NCBI GenBank assembly: GCA_945983195.1
Contig: CAMFSS010000122.1
Location: 1-6,533 of the forward strand
DNA length: 6,533 nt
Origin: an uncultured Prevotellaceae bacterium
Lineage (GTDB): Bacteria > Bacteroidota > Bacteroidia > Bacteroidales > Muribaculaceae
Direction of reading: 5' to 3'
Part shown: in pieces, positions 1-5,797 of the stretch
How the letters are laid out: each line of letters opens with the position of its first letter
Position numbering within the stretch: position 1 is the stretch's first letter
Program-made: the position numbers and the translations under genes
Notes under the pieces: model-generated
What the model was told of the DNA's origin: nothing
Database searches by the model: none
Seen by the model: the letters and a program-made list of their open reading frames with translations, nothing else

Positions 1-2227
1 CGTAGAATACCGACGATCCCGGGTCGCCCTGACGTCCGGCACGACCGCGGAGCTGGCGGTCGACGCGGCGCGACTCGTGGCGCTCGGTGCCGATAATGGC
101 AAGACCTCCTGCCTCCTTCACCTCGGGGGTGAGCTTGATGTCCGTACCACGACCTGCCATGTTGGTGGCGATTGTCACTACGCCCTTGCGTCCTGCCTGA
201 GCCACAATTTCGGCCTCGCGCTGGTGCAGCTTGGCATTGAGCACATTGTGCGGTATGTGGCGCATGGTGAGCATACGGCTGAGAAGTTCGGAAATTTCAA
301 CCGAAGTTGTACCCACAAGTACCGGGCGGCCTTGGTTCACCATTTCCACAATCTCTTCAATCACGGCGTTGTATTTCTCCTTCTTGGTCTTGTAGACGCG
401 GTCGTCCATGTCCACACGAGCCACAGGCTTGTTGGTAGGGATAGTCACCACATCGAGTTTGTAGATGTCCCAGAACTCGCCTGCCTCTGTCTCGGCAGTA
501 CCGGTCATACCGGCGAGCTTGTGATACATGCGGAAGTAGTTCTGAAGGGTGATTGTTGCAAACGTCTGGGTGGCAGCTTCCACCTTCACGCCCTCCTTTG
601 CCTCGATAGCCTGGTGCAGACCGTCGCTGTAGCGGCGACCCTCCATAATACGGCCCGTCTGCTCGTCGACGATTTTCACCTTTCCGTCCTCGGTCACCAC
701 ATATTCCACATCGCGCTGGAACATGGTGTAGGCTTTGAGCAACTGGTTCACGGTGTGCACGCGCTCAGCCTTGATTGAGTAGTTCTGCATGAGCGAGTCC
801 TTCTTGGCGAGCTTCTCGTCGTCGGTGAGATTCTCATTCTCAACGGCCGACAGCTCGGCGGCAATGTCGGGGAGCACGAAGAACTTGGCATCGCTTGTGG
901 TGCCTGTGAGCACATCGATACCCTTGTCGGTAAGTTCTACGCTATTGTTCTTTTCGTCGATAACGAAGTAGAGCGGGTCGGTGACTATGTGCATTTCGCG
1001 GCTGTTGTCCTGCATATAGTAGGCCTCGGTCTTGAGCATTGCAGGCTTGATTCCCTCCTGGCTCAAGAACTTGATGAGTGCGCCATTCTTTGGCAGACCC
1101 TTGAATGCACGGTAGAGCAGCAGCGAGCCCTCTTTCACCTTCTCGCTGTCGTCGCTTGCCATGAGAGTCTTGGCTTGGGCGAGCAGCTCGGTGACGAGCT
1201 TGCGCTGTGCGTTGACCACGCGCTCCACATTGTTCTTGTAGTCGAGGAACATCTGGTCTTCGCCCTTAGGCACAGGACCCGAAATGATGAGCGGTGTACG
1301 CGCGTCGTCGATAAGCACCGAGTCGACCTCATCGACGATGGCATAGTTGTGCTTGCGCTGTACCAGCTCTTCGGGAGTGGTGGCCATATTGTCGCGGAGG
1401 TAGTCGAAACCGAATTCGTTGTTCGTACCGAAAGTGATGTCGCAGTTGTAGGCTGCACGGCGTTGCGGTGTGTTGGGCTGCGTCTTGTCGATGCAGTCAA
1501 CCGAAATACCGTGGAACATATATAGCGGGCCCATCCACTCCGAGTCGCGCTTGGCGAGGTAGTCGTTGACCGTAACCACATGCACGCCGTTTCCGGTGAG
1601 TGCGTTGAGGAACACCGGGAGTGTAGCCACGAGGGTCTTACCCTCACCGGTTGCCATTTCGGCGATTTTTCCCTTGTGGAGCACGATACCTCCAATGAGC
1701 TGCACGTCGTAGTGAATCATGTCCCAAGTCACTTCGTTGCCTCCGGCAATCCAGTGGTTGTGGTAGATGGCCTGGTCGCCGTCGATTTCAAGGAAGGCCT
1801 TTCCTGCGGCAGCAAGGTCGCGGTCGAATTGCGTAGCAGTCACCTCGATGCTCTCATTTTGGGCGAAGCGGCGTGCAGTGTCCTTCACCACTGCAAACAC
1901 CACCGGAAGCACCTCGTCGAGCTTCTCTTCAAGCACTTCGAGCACTTCTTTCTCAAGCTTGTCGATCTTCTCCCACACCGGTTCACGCTCCTCATAGTCG
2001 AGCGTTTCAACGTGCTGTTTCAGCTCGGCGATTTTCTCGCGCTGCGGAGCCACGCTCTCCTTTAGGGTGTTGCGCACCTCGTCGATGCGGGCACGCAACT
2101 CATCGTTAGTCAGCTTCTCAATTTCGGGGTACACGGCCTTGATTTGCTCCACGATGGGCATAATCTTCTTGAGGTCGCGGCTCGATTTGTCGCCGAATAG
2201 CGATTTGAAAAAAACCGTAAATCCCAT
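1..2227 (-). CDS. secA: Protein translocase subunit SecA (N-terminal 742 residues; 3' end outside window)
   Basis: SecA is the cytosolic ATPase that drives unfolded preproteins through the SecYEG channel. The reading frame is open from an ATG at 2227 to the window edge, giving 742 complete codons. Visible motifs: Walker A MATGEGKT at residues 191-198; a GTNNEFGFDYLRDN stretch near 267-280; Walker B DEVD at 299-302, followed by LIDDARTPLIISGP; the preprotein-binding region; QNYFRMYHKLAGMTGTA; GTTSVEISE; NMAGRGTDIKL at 689-699; and helicase motif VI QLRGRAGRQGDPG at 725-737. Walker A lies about 90 residues later than in E. coli SecA because of a charged, probably coiled-coil N-terminal insertion (roughly residues 40-125), a known trait of Bacteroidetes SecA. 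A second insertion rich in Lys/Glu/Ala follows the DDAR motif. Missing from the window are the end of the second nucleotide-binding domain, the helical scaffold and wing domains and the C-terminal tail, probably some 350 residues. The start fits the family N-terminus (MGF..F...FG.KS.RD) and has an AT-rich leader with no Shine-Dalgarno sequence. The identification is essentially certain. Confidence 0.98.
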   Translation of the reverse strand, partial: MGFTVFFKSLFGDKSSRDLKKIMPIVEQIKAVYPEIEKLTNDELRARIDEVRNTLKESVAPQREKIAELKQHVETLDYEEREPVWEKIDKLEKEVLEVLEEKLDEVLPVVFAVVKDTARRFAQNESIEVTATQFDRDLAAAGKAFLEIDGDQAIYHNHWIAGGNEVTWDMIHYDVQLIGGIVLHKGKIAEMATGEGKTLVATLPVFLNALTGNGVHVVTVNDYLAKRDSEWMGPLYMFHGISVDCIDKTQPNTPQRRAAYNCDITFGTNNEFGFDYLRDNMATTPEELVQRKHNYAIVDEVDSVLIDDARTPLIISGPVPKGEDQMFLDYKNNVERVVNAQRKLVTELLAQAKTLMASDDSEKVKEGSLLLYRAFKGLPKNGALIKFLSQEGIKPAMLKTEAYYMQDNSREMHIVTDPLYFVIDEKNNSVELTDKGIDVLTGTTSDAKFFVLPDIAAELSAVENENLTDDEKLAKKDSLMQNYSIKAERVHTVNQLLKAYTMFQRDVEYVVTEDGKVKIVDEQTGRIMEGRRYSDGLHQAIEAKEGVKVEAATQTFATITLQNYFRMYHKLAGMTGTAETEAGEFWDIYKLDVVTIPTNKPVARVDMDDRVYKTKKEKYNAVIEEIVEMVNQGRPVLVGTTSVEISELLSRMLTMRHIPHNVLNAKLHQREAEIVAQAGRKGVVTIATNMAGRGTDIKLTPEVKEAGGLAIIGTERHESRRVDRQLRGRAGRQGDPGSSVFY

Positions 2228-2292
2228 TAATAAATATTTGGTTATTTTTTACATGTTGTTATTTGTAGTTTTTATTATTTTTCATTGAAAAC

Positions 2293-2321
2293 ATGCCAAA
2301 TGTGGCTAAAAGCCACGGCAT
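2293..2321 (-). promoter_or_regulatory. Hairpin at the 5' end of the secA leader
   Basis: On the minus strand the inner stem is GTGGCT-TTT-AGCCAC (2316-2302), six perfect base pairs with a three-base loop. An outer stem of five more pairs, ATGCC (2321-2317) with GGCAT (2297-2293), closes it, with a four-base bulge (ATTT) on the 3' side only. No U-tract follows directly, so it does not look like a terminator. Its place within a few bases of the predicted transcript start suggests a 5' stabilising or regulatory structure. The pairing is seen directly; the function is inferred. Confidence 0.5.
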
Positions 2322-2330
2322 TACAATTTG

Positions 2331-2362
2331 CAAAGATACAATCTTACGCAGAATTGTGCAAA
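2331..2362 (-). promoter_or_regulatory. secA promoter, Bacteroidetes -33/-7 type
   Basis: Read on the minus strand, TTTG at 2362-2359 is followed, after a 20-base spacer, by TATCTTTG at 2338-2331. This matches the primary sigma factor consensus of Bacteroidetes (TTTG, about 19-20 bases, TAnnTTTG) in both boxes and in spacing. Transcription should start near 2325, giving a leader of about 100 nt before the secA ATG. The promoter lies downstream of the pseudo-phosphatase stop codon, so secA can be transcribed independently of the two genes upstream. Confidence 0.8.
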
Positions 2363-2448
2363 AAATCAATGATTTAAGTTTGCCCGAAACCGATAATTTG
2401 CCCACTGTCGGCCGACAACAGGCTCTGTGTGCTGTCGCTCAGTGTGCA

Positions 2449-4059
2449 TCAATAGAGCGAAAGGGGCATTTCGCGTGCTGCATTTGGCGAGCGCACGCGC
2501 AGAATGCGCGACACTGAGGGGGCGAGTATGGTGGCTTCCACCGGCTCGGCAATTTTGCGCGGCACCACGCCGCGAGCCATGATGAATGCCGGAGTGCTTA
2601 TGGCATTGTAGCGCACAATGCGCTCTTGCTTGTCTTTTTTTGAGCGTTCATTCTCCACTATTCTCCACCCGGGGGCAACCTCGATGGTCACGTCGCCGGC
2701 AACCGAAGGGACCATGCATCGGTGCAGGCGGTGTGCTTCGGCACTTGAGGGGTTGTTGAGAATCTCCTCAAAGTTGTAGGCGGCACTCACGCCGCTCATC
2801 TGGCGGAGAAACTCGCTCGACTTGGCGCGCACTTCACTCAGGTTGATGCTCTTGCTCTTTATCAGGTCGCGGTTGAGATAGAAGCTGCCGTTGTAGTATC
2901 CGTTCACCCAGTCGCCGTTGCCGTAGATGGCCATGAGATACATGTTGAGAAGCGAGATGGCGCGAGTGGGGAAAAATTCGCCCGAAGGTATGCCGAGCCG
3001 CTCGTCATAGAGCGAGTTGTCGCAGAAATATCCTGTCGAAGAAAGCACGACAACGGCATTTTGCAGCCCCACAGCCGAGTCGATGGCACTGAGCAGGCGT
3101 GCAATCTGCGAGTCGAGCTTCAGATAGGTGTCTTGCAGCTCAATTCTGTTCTCTCCGTCGCCCGAAAAGTCGTAGGGCGCGGCAGTAAGCCCAATGCAGA
3201 GCATGTCGGTGGTGCCGCGCTTGCCGAGGCGCAGCGACGACAGATACTCAAGAGCCATGTGCGTTACCTCCTCGTTGGCGAGCGGACTGTGCTTGAAGCG
3301 TGTGAAGCGGTCGCGGTCGTTCTTGGCGAAGGTGTGGCGGAATCGGGTGTACTGCTTGTGCGATGGTATGTCGCAATATTGCTCGGGCTTTAGCGAAGGA
3401 GTCCACACCATTGTGTCCATGCGAGTGGCAAGGGGCTGCTTGTAGTTGCAGTCGGTTATGGCGCGAGGCACATCCTTGTAGTAGGTTGAAGTTGCCCATT
3501 TGCCGTCGATGTCGCTAATCCAGAAGGCACTGTTGGCGGCATGGCCTGCCATTATGATAGCCTGCTGCGCATCGGTGGCAATAGAGTACACAAGTCCGTA
3601 TTGGGTGGCGGAACGCAGCTCATCGGCGAGCGTCGACACTTGTATGGCGGCAGGAGAGAAGGTCTCATTTGTGAAATTGCCTATTTTGGCAGGGTCGCTC
3701 AGTGTGAAATCGGGCTGATGCGTTGCAAGACGGTAGATTTTCTCGCCGGCGATGCCGTTTACGCCGGGGAAAGCCCCGGTGAAGAGCATTGCGGTGGTGT
3801 TGGCTATGTCGGGCTGAGGAATGTCGAAGTGGAGGTTCTCAATGTAGGTGCCGCGGTCGATGAGGCGGTTGAAGCCCTCCTTGCCGAAGCGGCTGCGCAA
3901 TAGCTCCACATAGTCGGTGCGTAGCTGGTCGACGACGATGGTCACCACAAGCTGCTGCCGCTGGTTGCCGGCAGGCACTTGCGAGAGCGACGTCACCGCC
4001 ACGGTGAATGCCGCCACGAGCATCATCGCCCGTCGTATTTGTCGATTCCGTTTTCGCAT
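2449..4059 (-). CDS. Exported alkaline phosphatase/phosphodiesterase-fold protein, probable pseudoenzyme
   Basis: The protein has 536 residues, about the length of PafA-type alkaline phosphatases. It starts with an Arg-rich n-region and a hydrophobic stretch (about 11-26) typical of a Sec signal peptide; no lipobox Cys is present, so a periplasmic location is expected. Fold signatures of the PafA/type I phosphodiesterase group remain: VVDQLR (41-46), FTGAFP..NGI (93-103), a GHAA...FW segment (172-180), STYY (191-194), DTYLKLD (310-316), FFPTR (362-366), YGNGDW (379-384), FYLNRDLI (393-400) and the C-terminal P...AP....L region. Aligned by eye to Elizabethkingia PafA (residue numbers from memory), only the first metal ligand survives (Asp44). 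The nucleophile Thr79 becomes Ile85, Asn100 becomes Glu106, the Lys/Arg pair becomes Asp163/Gln165, Asp305/His309 become Pro295/Ser299, Asp352/His353 become Thr342/Gly343 and His486 becomes Ser488. The frame is intact, so the protein is probably made but not hydrolytic. Its start codon directly abuts the stop of the DUF4105 gene, which implies translational coupling and a shared role. Family membership is secure; the function is unknown. Confidence 0.88.
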   Translation of the reverse strand: MRKRNRQIRRAMMLVAAFTVAVTSLSQVPAGNQRQQLVVTIVVDQLRTDYVELLRSRFGKEGFNRLIDRGTYIENLHFDIPQPDIANTTAMLFTGAFPGVNGIAGEKIYRLATHQPDFTLSDPAKIGNFTNETFSPAAIQVSTLADELRSATQYGLVYSIATDAQQAIIMAGHAANSAFWISDIDGKWATSTYYKDVPRAITDCNYKQPLATRMDTMVWTPSLKPEQYCDIPSHKQYTRFRHTFAKNDRDRFTRFKHSPLANEEVTHMALEYLSSLRLGKRGTTDMLCIGLTAAPYDFSGDGENRIELQDTYLKLDSQIARLLSAIDSAVGLQNAVVVLSSTGYFCDNSLYDERLGIPSGEFFPTRAISLLNMYLMAIYGNGDWVNGYYNGSFYLNRDLIKSKSINLSEVRAKSSEFLRQMSGVSAAYNFEEILNNPSSAEAHRLHRCMVPSVAGDVTIEVAPGWRIVENERSKKDKQERIVRYNAISTPAFIMARGVVPRKIAEPVEATILAPSVSRILRVRSPNAAREMPLSLY

Positions 4060-5286
4060 TTAATTATTATGCTGTTGAGGTTTAGCCGTATTTCTTGTCA
4101 CCATCAAGTAGCTCAGTGAGCGCACTGCAAGTGCTCCCATCAGTGGGAAAAACGCAGCGTTGGCACACTGCGGAAGCACAGCCCATAGAGCCATGGTGAT
4201 GAAAATCACTGCAAAGTTAACAAAATGATAGCAAACTACCACCTTTTTTGCCGATTTTATCCACACCAGCACTGCCGGAACGATGTGCAGCGGGTGCAGC
4301 CACAGCAAGTTATAATTGGGCGATGTGGCTTCGTGTGTGGAAATGAACACAAGGAACGCCACTACTGCGCCTCCGAGGAATGCTATGCCGAATAGCAGCG
4401 AGTCGACCCATCGGGTAGACTTGCGCCGCCGCACATCGCGCACGCTCAGAGCCGCCATTGCGAGCAGCAGAGCCACGGCAAGGGTCATCGGGTGCAGATA
4501 CCACGGCGTGGGAGGCAGAATGTCGCCCTCGTCGCTGCCTGGATTGAGCGTGTTGGTGTCGGTGACAAGCGGCACTCGCTCGCCGCCGCGCTCAATTGTG
4601 GCACCGCCAAAGGCTTGCATAAGGCTTATCGGGGCAAACATCTGCTGCCGTGCATCAAGCTCGTAATCGAGCCCGGAGCCGAGAGCGAGGTCGATTCCGA
4701 ATTGCTGCCAGGCGTAGTTGGTATTGTAGCGGTGCATCATGCTCCTGAACGTAAGTCCGGAGGGCATCGGTGGGTACTGCAATGATTCGCCCACTACAGC
4801 CTCCACTATGTCGCGCGGACGTGTGGAGCAGTTGTCGAGCACATAGTTGTAGCGGTAGGTGCGGTTATCGGGCTGTGCGCCATTGAAGAGTGCATTGCTC
4901 ACTGCACGGGCTTGCTCCGGGGTCAGATTGAGCACCTGCTCCACAATCTTGCGGTTTTCGTAGCCCACATACATGTATTCCGATGGGTAGCCGGCAAGCA
5001 TATAGTCGGTTTCACCCTTCACGAAGCGGTAGATGAAATTGGGCGCACGAAAGTCGAATGTGCCATAGTTGAACACCCAGTCGTAGCCTTTGCCTCGCAC
5101 ACGCAGCTCGGTGTGTCCATAAAGCTCATAAATGTTCTGCCCAGGGTAGCATGTGATGAGGCTCACCACCACGTTGTCAGCCCTTGCCGTGTCGGTCGGT
5201 GCTGACTGCCGCAGTGGCAATGCGTGTGCCGTAATGCCCATGAGAATCAGGCACAACATTGTAGCCAAATATCTGAATAAATTCAT
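4060..5286 (-). CDS. DUF4105 (Lnb N-terminal periplasmic domain) membrane protein
   Basis: A 408-residue protein starting MNLFRYLATM. A signal peptide (hydrophobic 7-19, likely cleavage after AHA at 20-22) leads into a periplasmic domain of about 220 residues with DUF4105 hallmarks: YELYGHTELRV (His58), FNYGTFDF and FIYRFVKGETDYML (72-97), then YRYNYVLDNCSTRPRDIVE (Cys153), GIDLALGSGLDYELDARQQMFAP (197-219) and a polar linker. About five hydrophobic helices follow (near 265-282, 295-315, 329-344, 349-370 and 374-396), with the motif TSPNYNLLWLHPLHI (321-335) between the second and third. The order His then Cys recalls permuted papain-like NlpC/LRAT enzymes; this is an inference, and no substrate is known. 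The open frame reaches back to an ATG at 5379, but the family-like signal peptide and a promoter -7 box at 5305-5312 favour 5286. It is the first gene of a two-gene unit: its TAA is followed at once by the ATG of the pseudo-phosphatase. The domain call is firm and the function is open. Confidence 0.9.
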   Translation of the reverse strand: MNLFRYLATMLCLILMGITAHALPLRQSAPTDTARADNVVVSLITCYPGQNIYELYGHTELRVRGKGYDWVFNYGTFDFRAPNFIYRFVKGETDYMLAGYPSEYMYVGYENRKIVEQVLNLTPEQARAVSNALFNGAQPDNRTYRYNYVLDNCSTRPRDIVEAVVGESLQYPPMPSGLTFRSMMHRYNTNYAWQQFGIDLALGSGLDYELDARQQMFAPISLMQAFGGATIERGGERVPLVTDTNTLNPGSDEGDILPPTPWYLHPMTLAVALLLAMAALSVRDVRRRKSTRWVDSLLFGIAFLGGAVVAFLVFISTHEATSPNYNLLWLHPLHIVPAVLVWIKSAKKVVVCYHFVNFAVIFITMALWAVLPQCANAAFFPLMGALAVRSLSYLMVTRNTAKPQQHNN

Positions 5287-5304
5287 TGCGCAGTAAATTT
5301 TCTG

Positions 5305-5312
5305 CAAAAGTA
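5305..5312 (-). promoter_or_regulatory. -7 box of the DUF4105/pseudo-phosphatase promoter
   Basis: On the minus strand TACTTTTG (5312-5305), followed by CA, matches the Bacteroidetes -7 element TAnnTTTG. No TTTG lies at the ideal spacing upstream; the nearest TTTG-like box is about 25 bases away, so the -33 part is weak. The predicted transcript would start about 12 bases before the ATG at 5286. This supports that start over the in-frame ATG at 5379, which lies upstream of the promoter. Confidence 0.5.
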
Positions 5313-5593
5313 GCGAAAAAATGTGCATTACGCGTGCCAAAACCACTGAAAAAGCACAGGTTGGGCAAAATATAGGCAAAATCGGTGGCTGAAATATGCT
5401 ACGATTGCGGTTTCAACAACGTGTCGAATTTCAACCGTATTTTCAAGCGCAAAAAGGGCTGTTCGCCAAAAAGTTTCCGCGAAAATTACCGAAAAAACAA
5501 AATAGTGGTATGACATTGGCTCAAACAGCACCTTAAATCCTTAAAAAATATCAAAAAGTATATAGTTATAATACATTATTAGTGGAAATGGAG

Positions 5594-5601
5594 TATCTTT
5601 G
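5594..5601 (+). promoter_or_regulatory. -7 box of the OmpA-like lipoprotein promoter
   Basis: TATCTTTG at 5594-5601 matches the Bacteroidetes -7 consensus exactly. It lies within GTATCTTTGCAA, a 12-mer that is also present at the secA promoter on the other strand. No TTTG is found at the expected -33 position, where the sequence is AT-rich, so an activator or a degenerate upstream box is likely. Transcription from here would give a leader of about 190 nt. Confidence 0.6.
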
Positions 5602-5625
5602 CAACTAAAATAAGTGGCATCTTGG

Positions 5626-5760
5626 CAGAGCTGCACAAGCGGGCGGTGACATTCTGCGCTCGATTTGCATTATTTTTTGCAATCAAACATTACAGCTCTG
5701 TTGCAAAACATTTGCTGCAATGCATTTGTTAATGTAATATAGCCAAATAGTTACACATTA
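5626..5760 (+). promoter_or_regulatory. Structured 5' leader of the lipoprotein mRNA
   Basis: Within the predicted leader, CAGAGCTG (5626-5633) and CAGCTCTG (5693-5700) are perfectly complementary over eight bases and could close a 59-base loop. Inside that loop GATTTGCA (5661-5668) can pair with TGCAATC (about 5678-5684) apart from one bulged base. Further on, TAATGTAA (5730-5737) can pair with TTAC-AC-ATTA (5751-5760) with a two-base bulge. The pairings are seen in the sequence; a regulatory role is an inference. I do not recognise it as a named riboswitch or known RNA family. Confidence 0.35.
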
Positions 5761-5797
5761 CGAAAAACTAAAATAACTCTTATATTAAACGTTTATT

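Larger units (their letters stand above)
2228..2448. other. Intergenic control region between the pseudo-phosphatase gene and secA
   Basis: These 221 bases hold the secA promoter and leader hairpin, listed separately. They also contain a perfect 12-bp palindrome TGTCGGCCGACA (2406-2417) about 44 bases upstream of the -33 box, and a direct repeat of TTTGCCC (2379-2385 and 2397-2403). The bases next to the secA ATG are very AT-rich (about 2221-2290), as is usual for Bacteroidetes leaders. No GC-rich stem followed by a T-run was found downstream of the pseudo-phosphatase stop codon, so no intrinsic terminator can be called and read-through into secA is possible. Confidence 0.6.
5287..5797. other. 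Divergent gene-free control region
   Basis: About 510 AT-rich bases separate the start of the DUF4105 gene (leftward) from that of the OmpA-like lipoprotein (rightward). I see one promoter -7 box for each direction and, on the right side, a long leader with several inverted repeats. The middle part (about 5380-5560) shows no convincing gene: a 67-codon minus-strand frame there overlaps the control signals and resembles no family I know. No tRNA, terminator or mobile element was recognised. Confidence 0.6.

Noticed and set aside
77..778. 233-codon open frame on the plus strand, opposite secA
   Set aside because: It lies wholly antisense to the unmistakable SecA frame, has a low-complexity His/Leu/Val-rich product and shows no family motif; it is a by-product of secA codon bias.
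989..1525. 178-codon open frame on the plus strand, opposite secA
   Set aside because: Antisense to SecA residues around the Walker B region, with no recognisable protein motif.
1135..1695. 186-codon minus-strand frame
   Set aside because: It overlaps the SecA motor domain in another frame on the same strand; the product is Ser/Thr/Arg-rich and meaningless, while the SecA frame carries Walker A and B motifs here.
2401..2448. Possible intrinsic terminator after the pseudo-phosphatase gene
   Set aside because: There are inverted repeats (including the loop-free 12-bp palindrome) but no stem-loop followed by a T-run in the direction of transcription.
5287..5379. Upstream in-frame ATG that would extend the DUF4105 protein by 31 residues
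   Set aside because: The extension lies before the predicted -7 box and would put a Cys-rich segment in front of a good signal peptide; the ATG at 5286 gives a normal signal peptide.
5328..5531. 67-codon minus-strand frame in the divergent control region
   Set aside because: Short, rich in Phe/Tyr/Trp, no family resemblance, no clear promoter, and it overlaps the upstream region of the DUF4105 gene.
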